Of a stretch of 64,000 bases of DNA, positions 43,379 to 52,051 are shown piece by piece. The stretch spans positions 124,001 to 188,000 of the forward strand of contig CAYZDJ010000005.1 in NCBI GenBank assembly GCA_964477265.1. The letters are read 5' to 3'. A model generated the notes under the pieces. That model made no database searches and had not been told where the DNA came from. It saw only the letters and a program-made list of their open reading frames with translations. The DNA is from CAIVPM01 sp964477265 (GTDB lineage: Bacteria; Bacteroidota; Bacteroidia; Chitinophagales; Chitinophagaceae). A program made the translations under genes and the position numbers. Position 1 is the first letter of the stretch; each line of letters begins with the position of its first letter.

Positions 43379-44980
43379 TTATTGCTCAATAGATATCATA
43401 GTAAATTTTTGGTCAAAACTTTTGCTGCAATTTAAAATCACATTGAAAAGCTCGCTTCCATAAATAGAATAGAGATAAGAAAAATTTTCTGTTCTTTCTT
43501 GCAAGCTGTTATTGTAAAATAAATCTTCTTTAATATTTTTCAATTGATTTTTCTGGTCGGTGAATTTTCTTTTTTCTGCACGAAGTATTTTTCTCTCAAT
43601 ATTTTCAATTTGCTTTAAAGTTTTTATAGACGAGGCTTTAACGTGTCTCTGTAAAGTAGCATCAATTTGTGTTGCCTTTGCTGCAAGTGCATCATAAAGG
43701 TTTTTTATAATTTCTTTTTCATCTACCAGTTCAAACGAAGCATTACTTTGCTGCTTAACCCAATTGCTAAATAAAGTTTCGGTATCAGTAAATAAATCTT
43801 CAACTTTAAGGTTCATTTTTTGCAGCTTAATTTCCTGCTGTTTTTTATACAGTAAAAATGAATTTCTCAAAATAATTGGTGGAAAGTTGACACCTGCTTT
43901 TTCAAAAACATTTTTAAGTTGCAGCCAATAAGTTACTTCGCCACCACCACCAATAAATGCTATGTTTGGCAATATCGTTTCCTGAAAAACAGGACGCAAA
44001 ATAACATTTGCACTAAACCTTTCAGGATGATTATTTAACTCATTAAGTATTTCATCAAGCGTAAACTTTAAGCCTAATTTTTCAATTATAAAAACATTAC
44101 TTTCAAATTCAATCCTCTCACGTTTGTCATCAATTAAATAAAATAAATTAAGATTTCTGCCTGTTTGTTTTATTTTATAATTTGCATTAATTGCTTCAAC
44201 AGTTTTGATAACTTCTTTCTCTGAAAATTGCTCTCTTAATTCTTTTTCAACAACAGGAATAAATGTTTTTTTTAACTCAACATTATCTGGAATAACAACA
44301 AGCAAACCATATTTTCCAAACAAAGTATTTACCAAATTGAATGTACTGTGTTGTATAGTATCATTGAGTTTGTAGCAATTTTTAAAAATATCAACCAACT
44401 CTTTTCCAAAATTATTTACTGCAATTTGTGCTTCAATCGCATTTATTAGTGTTATAAAGTTTGCATCAACTTTCATTCGCCCAACTGCACCAGTTTGTTG
44501 TGTTTGCCACACCAGTTTTTTTTGTTGAATAGTTATATTGCCTAGTTCTTCAAGGTCTGCATCTTCGCTACCCATGTAATAAGCTGGTACAAATTTAAAT
44601 TCTGGCAATTGCTCGCTTAAATCATTTGCCATTTTAATGGCGTGTAAAATTTTATAAATAAAATAAAGTGGACCAATGAAAATGTTGGGTTGATGTGCAG
44701 TTGTAACTGTAAAACAATTTGATTTTTTTAATAACGCTATGTTTTGTAGTTGTATAGTTGTTGGGTTGCTTTGTGCATATTGCTGTTCAAAATAACGCAC
44801 AAGTGTATCTCTGTTTGTATAATTTTTTTGCTTGTTTTCAATGGCTTGCTTTATGCCTTGCAAATTTGGTTGATAGGTGTAAAAGTCCTGCAGTTGCTGG
44901 CTTTCATCAATATAATCTATAACAAATTTCGAAAAAAAATGTGTTTGCTTATATGGCAGCGTTCTACAATCAAATTTCAT
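43379..44980 (-). CDS. bshC: Bacillithiol biosynthesis cysteine-adding enzyme
   Basis: A 533-residue enzyme that adds cysteine to glucosaminyl-malate, the last step in bacillithiol synthesis. VTTAHQPNIFIGPLYFIYKI, then PAYYMGSEDADLEELG and FIGGGGEVTYWLQLK, are BshC motifs; the C-terminal coiled-coil is present. The start at 44980 is MKFDCRTLPYK; the longer frame (to 45010) adds residues that overlap a TACATTTG promoter box. BshA and BshB are not in the window. Bacillithiol replaces glutathione in many Bacteroidota, so a thiol-redox link to TrxB is plausible but unproven. Confidence 0.93.
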   Translation of the reverse strand: MKFDCRTLPYKQTHFFSKFVIDYIDESQQLQDFYTYQPNLQGIKQAIENKQKNYTNRDTLVRYFEQQYAQSNPTTIQLQNIALLKKSNCFTVTTAHQPNIFIGPLYFIYKILHAIKMANDLSEQLPEFKFVPAYYMGSEDADLEELGNITIQQKKLVWQTQQTGAVGRMKVDANFITLINAIEAQIAVNNFGKELVDIFKNCYKLNDTIQHSTFNLVNTLFGKYGLLVVIPDNVELKKTFIPVVEKELREQFSEKEVIKTVEAINANYKIKQTGRNLNLFYLIDDKRERIEFESNVFIIEKLGLKFTLDEILNELNNHPERFSANVILRPVFQETILPNIAFIGGGGEVTYWLQLKNVFEKAGVNFPPIILRNSFLLYKKQQEIKLQKMNLKVEDLFTDTETLFSNWVKQQSNASFELVDEKEIIKNLYDALAAKATQIDATLQRHVKASSIKTLKQIENIERKILRAEKRKFTDQKNQLKNIKEDLFYNNSLQERTENFSYLYSIYGSELFNVILNCSKSFDQKFTMISIEQ

Positions 44981-44984
44981 AAAA

Positions 44985-44992
44985 CAAATGTA
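44985..44992 (-). promoter_or_regulatory. Bacteroidota -7 box (TACATTTG) just upstream of bshC
   Basis: The box ends four bases before the bshC ATG. With a start point about 7 bases downstream, the mRNA would begin at or near the start codon, i.e. leaderless. Confidence 0.55.
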
Positions 44993-45098
44993 GGGCAGAT
45001 GAATTATCAATATTCAATTTTTACCAATAGCATAATTGCCTACGATAAAATGTGTTTTACAGTTGTTATACTTTATTACAACCCCCTATCTTTAGCCA

Positions 45099-46118
45099 AT
45101 GAAGAAAATAGTATTATGGTGCTTTTTGTTGTTGTGTTTAATAGCAGGAATTGTGGCTTATTTAGTGCTTAGCCCAGCAACAAGTTTTAAACAAGATAGC
45201 AAAACTGTATTGATAGAAGAATCTCAAATTAACAAAGACAGTTTAATAAAATTGTTGGTTGATAAAAATATTATTTCAAATGCTTTTGTGTTTGAACAAT
45301 TAGGTAACCAAATGAAAATTTGGGACAGGATTAAAAGTGGTAAATACAAAATAAATAATGGCGAAAGCTTGCTTGATATTGCAAGGATATTCAGAAATAA
45401 TAAGCAAGCCGAAGTAAACTTGATAATTAATAAAATACGTACACCGCAAGACCTTGCAAAGCTAATAGGCAAAAGCTTTTCGACAGATTCGGCAACTACA
45501 TTGTCTATCATAACAAATACCAATACTTTGGCAACTATAAATGCAGATAGCAATAGTTTATTGTTTAATATTATTCCTAATACTTATAGTTTTTACTGGA
45601 GCACACCAGTTGATAAAATACTTGAAAAGCTTGCAGTTGAATCAAAAAAATTTTGGGATAATAATGACCGAACAAATAAAGCTGCTAATATGGGCTTAAC
45701 TCCTTTTCAGGTTTATACCATTGCAAGCATTGTAGAAGAGGAGACTAATAAAGAAGAAGATAAAGGTAAAATTGCAAGTGTTTATATTAACAGATTGAGT
45801 AAAGGAATGAATTTGGGTGCAGACCCTACTGTAAAATTTGCATTGAAAGATTTTGCAATCAAAAGAGTTTTGCATGAACATTTAACAGTAGAATCTCCTT
45901 ACAATACTTATAAATATAAAGGTTTGCCCCCAGGTGCAATTTGTACACCAAGCATTAAAACTATTGATGCAGTTTTAAATGCACCACGAACAGATTATTT
46001 GTTTTTTTGTGCAGATGCAAGCTTTAATGGATACAGCCATTTCAGCAGCAATTTTGCAGAGCACCAGCAATATGCAAAGCAATACCATAAAGCACAAGAC
46101 GATAGAAATATAAAATAA
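45099..46118 (+). CDS. mltG: Endolytic transglycosylase MltG
   Basis: A 339-residue inner-membrane-anchored enzyme that cleaves nascent peptidoglycan glycan strands. An N-terminal transmembrane anchor (VLWCFLLLCLIAGIVAYLVL) is followed by a LysM-like region and the YceG catalytic domain: IVEEETN with Glu213 as the catalytic residue, GADPTVKFAL and YNTYKYKGLPPG. The yihY gene begins almost at once downstream, so they are probably cotranscribed. Confidence 0.94.
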   Translation: MKKIVLWCFLLLCLIAGIVAYLVLSPATSFKQDSKTVLIEESQINKDSLIKLLVDKNIISNAFVFEQLGNQMKIWDRIKSGKYKINNGESLLDIARIFRNNKQAEVNLIINKIRTPQDLAKLIGKSFSTDSATTLSIITNTNTLATINADSNSLLFNIIPNTYSFYWSTPVDKILEKLAVESKKFWDNNDRTNKAANMGLTPFQVYTIASIVEEETNKEEDKGKIASVYINRLSKGMNLGADPTVKFALKDFAIKRVLHEHLTVESPYNTYKYKGLPPGAICTPSIKTIDAVLNAPRTDYLFFCADASFNGYSHFSSNFAEHQQYAKQYHKAQDDRNIK

Positions 46119-46121
46119 TTG

Positions 46122-47096
46122 ATGACTAACTTAGAAAGAAAAATTGCTTCATCCCCTCCAATTGCTTTTTTAATCAAAAAGAGTAAAACCTTTGTATTGC
46201 CCGGATTTCAGGGTTTGCCTTTATATGATGTTATCACTTTTTTCTTTCAACAAATAAACAGAGTTGGGTTAAATGCACGTGCAGCAGCTATATCGTTTAA
46301 TTTTATAATGGCAATACCTGCAACCTGCATTTTCATTTTTACATTAGTACCTTATTTGCCCATTGCAAAACAGTTTAACACAGAATTATTGAAACTTACA
46401 AAAGAGCTTACTCCAAACCAATCTACATACTTATTTGTAAGGGATTTTTTAGATGATTTTTTTGGAAGACAGCGTGGTGGCTTGCTTTCGTTTGGTATTT
46501 TATTGGCGTTGTTTTATGCATCAAATGCAATGATGGGAATTATTAGAACATTTGACAATTCAATTGCAGAAAAAAAAGCATGGTTCTTTCATAAAAGATG
46601 GAGAGCTATAAAACTTACTTTTTTAATGATGTTTTTGGTAATAGGTTCTATATTAATATTGATAGGGCAGGAGCAGTTAACTGTGTTGCTCAAAAAGTTG
46701 TTTCATATTTCTCGTAGAGGTAAAATTCCTTGGTGGAACAGCGTTAGATGGATTTTAATATTGGTATTTGTTTTTTATAGTATTGCCTTTATTTACAAGT
46801 ATGCACCAAGCGTTCACAAGCGTTGGAAGTTATTATCTCCAGGTTCTATTTTAGCAACAATATTATTGTTAACTACTACAATTTTATTTAGCTATTGGGT
46901 AAATAATTTTGCCAACTTTAACAAGATTTATGGTTCTATTGGTACTGTGTTAATTATAATGAATTTGATTTATTTTAACTCAATGGTTTTAATTATTGGA
47001 TTTGAGTTAAACGTAAGTATAACACAGCTTTTAGCTAAAGCGTCAATAAGAAAACAGCACGAAAATGCAATTGAAGAATTTGAAGCAGCAAGTTAA
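46122..47096 (+). CDS. yihY: YihY/BrkB family inner-membrane protein
   Basis: A 324-residue protein with six hydrophobic segments. RAAAISFNFIMAIPATCIFIF, FYASNAMMGIIRTFDNS, GSILATILLLTT and NFNKIYGSIGTVLI match the YihY/virulence factor BrkB family. Family members were once called RNase BN, but the role is unresolved. The start is ATG at 46122; the open frame also includes an upstream TTG directly after the mltG stop. The two genes are 3 bases apart, so they are probably cotranscribed. Confidence 0.9.
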   Translation: MTNLERKIASSPPIAFLIKKSKTFVLPGFQGLPLYDVITFFFQQINRVGLNARAAAISFNFIMAIPATCIFIFTLVPYLPIAKQFNTELLKLTKELTPNQSTYLFVRDFLDDFFGRQRGGLLSFGILLALFYASNAMMGIIRTFDNSIAEKKAWFFHKRWRAIKLTFLMMFLVIGSILILIGQEQLTVLLKKLFHISRRGKIPWWNSVRWILILVFVFYSIAFIYKYAPSVHKRWKLLSPGSILATILLLTTTILFSYWVNNFANFNKIYGSIGTVLIIMNLIYFNSMVLIIGFELNVSITQLLAKASIRKQHENAIEEFEAAS

Positions 47097-47148
47097 ATTT
47101 TTATAATTTTTTTCGCTAAGAGGCTATTTTAAAATGCGAATTATTGAA

Positions 47149-47206
47149 CACAGATGACACAGATTCTACAGATTTATTATGTTTTATTTTTAATCTGTGT
47201 GCCACT
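47149..47206. repeat. CACAGAT repeat with hairpin after rlmB
   Basis: Three CAGAT-type units are followed by an inverted copy; ACACAGATT (47157-47165) pairs with AATCTGTGT (47192-47200). It adjoins the rlmB stop and may act as a weak terminator for it. Confidence 0.45.
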
Positions 47207-47950
47207 TTATTTCATTCTTTGTGTCATTGCTTCATACAAAATCATTCCTGTTGCAACCGAAACGTTTAAAGACTCAAACTTGGCAACCATTGGAATGTTA
47301 AATTGTTCGTCACAAATTTTCATTACAGCAGGATAAACTCCATTTTCTTCTCCACCCATTACTATACAACAAGGCTCTTGAAATTCAATGTTCATAAGGG
47401 TTTTATTGGCTTTCATTTCACTAGCAAAAACCTTTATGCCATTCAAATGCAATTCATCAATTGCCTTCATTAAACTAGTTACTCTGCATATATGAATATG
47501 CTCTAAAGCACCAGCACTACTTTTCATTGCTTCTTCATTTAATGCACCAACTCCCTTATCTGGAATAATGATTGCCTGTGCACCACAGCATAATGCAGTA
47601 CGTGCAATGGCACCAATATTTCTAACATCAGTAACACCATCAAGCATAACAAACAAAGGAGTTTCACCTTTGTCAACAATAAAATCTATAACCTGTTGCA
47701 CAGATATATAATTTACCAAAGCTGCAAACGCAATAACCCCCTGATGATTGGCTCTTGAAAAACTATTTAATTTTTCTACAGGCACAAATTGCATTGGTAT
47801 TTGATGCTGCTTGCATAAATCTCTTACTTGTGCAGATGTTTCGGCATTGATATTTTTTTGAACAAATATTTTATCAATAGTTGTGCCTGCTGAAACTGCT
47901 TCAAACAAAGGTTGCTTGCCAATAATTAATCTGCTTTTAAATGATGCCAT
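47207..47950 (-). CDS. rlmB: 23S rRNA (guanosine-2'-O)-methyltransferase RlmB type
   Basis: A 247-residue SpoU methyltransferase. It has the N-terminal substrate-binding domain (IIGKQPLFEAV, NHQGVIAFAA) that RlmB has and TrmH lacks, then GVTDVRNIGAIARTA, MGGEENGV and LNVSVATGMILYEA, the SpoU motifs. It methylates 23S rRNA near the peptidyl-transferase loop in E. coli. Compared with the trmH gene at 30.3 kb, this is the longer paralogue. Confidence 0.92.
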   Translation of the reverse strand: MASFKSRLIIGKQPLFEAVSAGTTIDKIFVQKNINAETSAQVRDLCKQHQIPMQFVPVEKLNSFSRANHQGVIAFAALVNYISVQQVIDFIVDKGETPLFVMLDGVTDVRNIGAIARTALCCGAQAIIIPDKGVGALNEEAMKSSAGALEHIHICRVTSLMKAIDELHLNGIKVFASEMKANKTLMNIEFQEPCCIVMGGEENGVYPAVMKICDEQFNIPMVAKFESLNVSVATGMILYEAMTQRMK

Positions 47951-47991
47951 TTGGCAAAAATAAGTATCTGGAAATTGCGTGAATAAAATCT

Positions 47992-50900
47992 TTAGTGTAG
48001 TAAAGTTATGCTGCCAGATTTTGTTTCATTAGTACCAGTAGTTGTTCTGTAATTAATGATGTAATAATAGACATCAGTTGGCAAAGGTTTGTTATTCATC
48101 ATTCCATTCCAACCCTTATTAACACTTGCTGTTTCAAAAACTTTTTGCCCCCAGCGATTAAAAATGTACATTTTAAATTGAATAATACAACTACCATCGA
48201 AAGGTTTAAACTCATCATTAATACCATCGCCATTTGGGCTAAATGTATTTGCAAAGTTAGAATTTATTGAACCACTGTAAACTACTTTCATTGTGTCTAA
48301 ACCACTGCAACCATTGTTATCAGTAACTTGTAACCAATAAGTATTTAAACCATTTAATGCAATTGATGAGGTTGTTTCTCCTGTTCTCCAATTATAATTT
48401 TTATAACCATTTACAGTATATAATTCCCCTAAACATACTTGCAAATTTGTTGGTAAAAAGTTTGCAGGGTTATTAAATGTATTAATTAATACGAAACTAT
48501 CTCTTGCTTTACAACCCAAACTATCACTCACTTCTACCCAATACAATCCAATATTTTTTACATTGATTGATGAAGAAATGCTGCCAGTATTCCATACATA
48601 TTTTTTAAAACTTCCAGGATATAAATTAACAATATCGCCTTCGCAAATAGATGTGTCTTGCTGTAGTTGTGGATGCAAATTATTAGTAACAATTAAGTTT
48701 AAAATATGTATCGTATCGCAATTGCCAGTTTTAGTCGTATCTCTATAAATACCACTTGCAGTATAGCCATTATAAATACTACCTTGACAAATAGTTTTTG
48801 TAGTGCTATCTTTTAAATATGCACTTGAAGTAATGCTTATATGCAGCAAACTATCACAATTATTGGCTAAATGAAACACAGTATCAAAAGGTGAACTATG
48901 CCCCCAAAACGCTTGCCCAGCACATATTTGCTTGTAAATTGTATCGCGTTTATTAGTAATAATTATTAGATGTTGTTGAATAATACTATCGCAGCCTAAA
49001 CTATTTTTTATTGTTGTTGATACAACCTGACTTGTAGTATATGTTATGCTATTAATAATAACACTGCCACAAGCTGTGATAGTATCTTTTGTTGTTGATG
49101 CAGCAGGTAAAACTATTAAGTTTAAAATAATTAAACTATCGCAACCAGTGCTATTAATTGTGGTATCATTATAGCTGCCTGTTGTACTGTGTCCCAAATA
49201 TGTTTGTCCACTGCAAATAGTTTTATTTGTTGTTGCAGTGGTTGATTGATAACAAGTAGAAATTAATGGTGCATTATCAGTTTTATCCCATGTTACAGAT
49301 GCACTTAATGTTGCATTATTTGCATTTGGTGAGGCATCTTTTAATGTAGTTCCTTTACCTTCATTGCTATGATAATATGCAACCAAACCTGTTTCATTTG
49401 CATTTAAGCACTTATCATAACTGGCTTGTATTTGTATTGCAGTTCTTGGATAATTCCAAAATCTTATTTCATCTAACTTGCCTGCAAATGCACTATCTAT
49501 AAGGCTTGTATAACTTCCTATTCCAAAAAAAGGCAATAAAGTTGGATTAATTGCACCATGTGTATTTGGTTTTGTATCAACTAAAATTCCATTAACATAA
49601 AGATTAGAAACATTGTTTGCATAATCTCTAACTGCTGCAACATGATACCAAGTATTTGGCACAAAACCACCTGTAGGAAAGTATTTGCAAGGAGTATTAT
49701 CTCTATCTGCACAGCCATTTGGACCATCTGCAACAAAGCACAATTCTTTTTGTTGTGCAACCTGTGGCCATCCAAAACCTAAAACTATATCCTGACATTG
49801 TGGTACATCTAGTACTGAAATTATTTTACAACGAGAATTGCTTGTTGTGCTACTATTGTTGTAGTAACTACTGTTAAACCAAAGCTCCCAAGTAAACCCA
49901 GTATTTGGGAAATAGTTTTTTATGGGCGAAGGAGGAGTTATTTTACTTGTTTTAGTAAGTTTAACAACGCCTTGGCAATTTGGGTTTGGTGGTGTGGTAC
50001 AATTTTTAACTACGACTTGCTTACAAAAACTATTTTGCGTAGCTAAACCTTCATCAATAGTTAAATTTATATTATAAGTGCCAACAGCATTGTAGCTTAT
50101 TTGTGGTGGGGTTTGTAAAGATGAATTGGGAATGGAAGAGTTGGTGCAGCCTGCAATTTTTAAACACGTTAATGTATTTGACCCTGTGTTAGGAATGAAT
50201 ATATATTTATCATTACCAACAATAAATTCTTTTGAAAATGAGTGAGGTCCATTAAGACTACCAATATTGCCCAAACTTATGCCAGTAGGCACGTTTAACA
50301 AACTACCATTAAAATTCAGTTTAGAAATATCGTGCCCAGATTGGTTACATACATAAGCATATACTTCACCACAATTATTATAAATCTGTATTCCTCTTGG
50401 CCAAGACAAAACATTATTTGGGTTTCCTAAATTGGTACCTGTTGGTGTGTTAAGTAATGAGCTGCCAAAATCTAATCTTGAAATGGAATGTCCTTTTGTA
50501 TTTGAAACAAAAATTCTTTGAATACCATTATCATTTATAACCTGAAAGCTTGAAGGCCAGTTCAAATTTCCAATATTGCCAAGATTAATACCAGTTGGTG
50601 TATTATTAAAACTATTGGTAAAATTTATTCTTGATATCGTATTAGATTCTGCATTAAATAAAATGCCATACCAGATATTATTTTCTTGCCATAAATGCAA
50701 TTGATGCGGCTGGTCAAGTGTACCAATATTTCCCCAATCTGTAGTTGCAGGACTTGTATTTGTAATGTTTGTTCCAAAATCTAATTTCACAATTTTAGGA
50801 CCAGTACTTGTAACATTACTGCCACCCACAATTATTGCAATCCAGTTTCCGTTTTGTTTTACCAATTTTATATCTTCTCCTCCAGAACCACTCCAAAGCA

Positions 50901-51948
50901 CACCATTCGGATTACCTAAAAACACTGCCGTTGGTGTGTTTAACAAACTATTTCCAAAATCTAAACGTGTAATTCCGCCAGGATTGAAGTTAAAAACAAA
51001 GCCATAATAATTGCCATTGTCAAGTACATAATCCATAAAAACAGGAACAGAAAAATTGCCACCAATATTGCCTAAATTAACTCCACTAACATTTGCATTT
51101 GCACCAGCATCGCAAAAATTCCAATTATATGTTGTAGCGTTTGATGAAGTATTGGTTATTGTAAAATTTTGATTTATACAAACTGTATCTGGTGCAATAA
51201 AAGATGCAATGGGTGTAATATCGTTGCAATGATTATCATTTAGTTTAAATAGTGAATCAACTTCCAAGTTACTTAAGTTCCTATTATAAATTCTTACTTC
51301 ATCCATTTTACCTTTAAAATAATCCCCACTTGCTTCGCCTTTTCTCCCAAATGCTATAGTAGAATTTGCACCATCTTGAATAATAAAATGTGTTTTTGTT
51401 AGATCTTGTGCTTCAAGTTGCCCATTTACATATAAATGCCAAATACCATTTTTATAAGTTACTACAACATTGTACCAACATTTGTTATTTGTCATTGTAG
51501 TTGTACCATTAACGATATTATTAGCAGCCCAACCTGTCATTGCCTTGTTATTTACTAAGTATGAGCCATAGTTCCATAAGGAAGCATTATAATTTGAATT
51601 AAAAGGAGATTTTACAACTAATGCTTGTGCTAGCCAAGAAGAATTTTGATAAGGTAAAACCCAAGTTGAAATTGAGAATGAATCGATTGGAGCAAAATCA
51701 TATTTAGCATTAAATGGCAAGCTAATATATGAGGTAGCACCATCAAATTCATAAGCATTATTAGTTACACCAAAAGCATCTGTGGTAAGGGTTGCACCAT
51801 TAACTGCACCATTAATATTATTGCCACTTGCATCATTAGCATTACCATTAAAAGGATAATATGCAATTAAACCTTGTGTAAGATTTACTTGAGCTGCTGT
51901 ATTCAACGACAAAGCAAGAAATAAAATTAAAATTAAATTTGAACGCAT
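47992..51948 (-). CDS. Large T9SS cargo protein: LamG, beta-propeller-like repeats, and type B sorting domain
   Basis: A 1318-residue secreted protein. Signal peptide (LSLNTAAQ), then a LamG/concanavalin-like domain (about residues 25-235, GLIAYYPFNGNANDASG). About residues 250-640 form a PKD-like start and 5-6 propeller-like blades marked by LGNIG/LGNPN. A second LamG domain follows (about 660-880), then four ~45-residue repeats (TICSGQTYLGHSTTGSY... and GCDSLI-type), two Ig-like repeats with Y.W.TG..SSI, and a C-terminal gliding-motility-type sorting domain (NTFSPNGDGINDEF, type B). It is an adhesin-like surface protein; the ligand is unknown. Confidence 0.85.
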   Translation of the reverse strand: MRSNLILILFLALSLNTAAQVNLTQGLIAYYPFNGNANDASGNNINGAVNGATLTTDAFGVTNNAYEFDGATSYISLPFNAKYDFAPIDSFSISTWVLPYQNSSWLAQALVVKSPFNSNYNASLWNYGSYLVNNKAMTGWAANNIVNGTTTMTNNKCWYNVVVTYKNGIWHLYVNGQLEAQDLTKTHFIIQDGANSTIAFGRKGEASGDYFKGKMDEVRIYNRNLSNLEVDSLFKLNDNHCNDITPIASFIAPDTVCINQNFTITNTSSNATTYNWNFCDAGANANVSGVNLGNIGGNFSVPVFMDYVLDNGNYYGFVFNFNPGGITRLDFGNSLLNTPTAVFLGNPNGVLWSGSGGEDIKLVKQNGNWIAIIVGGSNVTSTGPKIVKLDFGTNITNTSPATTDWGNIGTLDQPHQLHLWQENNIWYGILFNAESNTISRINFTNSFNNTPTGINLGNIGNLNWPSSFQVINDNGIQRIFVSNTKGHSISRLDFGSSLLNTPTGTNLGNPNNVLSWPRGIQIYNNCGEVYAYVCNQSGHDISKLNFNGSLLNVPTGISLGNIGSLNGPHSFSKEFIVGNDKYIFIPNTGSNTLTCLKIAGCTNSSIPNSSLQTPPQISYNAVGTYNINLTIDEGLATQNSFCKQVVVKNCTTPPNPNCQGVVKLTKTSKITPPSPIKNYFPNTGFTWELWFNSSYYNNSSTTSNSRCKIISVLDVPQCQDIVLGFGWPQVAQQKELCFVADGPNGCADRDNTPCKYFPTGGFVPNTWYHVAAVRDYANNVSNLYVNGILVDTKPNTHGAINPTLLPFFGIGSYTSLIDSAFAGKLDEIRFWNYPRTAIQIQASYDKCLNANETGLVAYYHSNEGKGTTLKDASPNANNATLSASVTWDKTDNAPLISTCYQSTTATTNKTICSGQTYLGHSTTGSYNDTTINSTGCDSLIILNLIVLPAASTTKDTITACGSVIINSITYTTSQVVSTTIKNSLGCDSIIQQHLIIITNKRDTIYKQICAGQAFWGHSSPFDTVFHLANNCDSLLHISITSSAYLKDSTTKTICQGSIYNGYTASGIYRDTTKTGNCDTIHILNLIVTNNLHPQLQQDTSICEGDIVNLYPGSFKKYVWNTGSISSSINVKNIGLYWVEVSDSLGCKARDSFVLINTFNNPANFLPTNLQVCLGELYTVNGYKNYNWRTGETTSSIALNGLNTYWLQVTDNNGCSGLDTMKVVYSGSINSNFANTFSPNGDGINDEFKPFDGSCIIQFKMYIFNRWGQKVFETASVNKGWNGMMNNKPLPTDVYYYIINYRTTTGTNETKSGSITLLH

Positions 51949-52005
51949 TTGAATATTGAAGGTTGAAAAGCATCAAATAATGAATCTCGATAATCTTTTT
52001 TGGGT

Positions 52006-52035
52006 AAAATGCCCCAAAATATTTTGAGGCATTTT
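52006..52035 (-). terminator. Palindromic terminator after the second LamG gene
   Basis: 15-base arms (52006-52020 and 52021-52035) match except one base, with flanking A/T-rich sequence. On the minus strand it follows the stop of the 52052-54397 gene by 17 bases, so it separates the two tandem LamG genes. Confidence 0.7.
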
Positions 52036-52051
52036 GTGCTTTTTTTATAAT

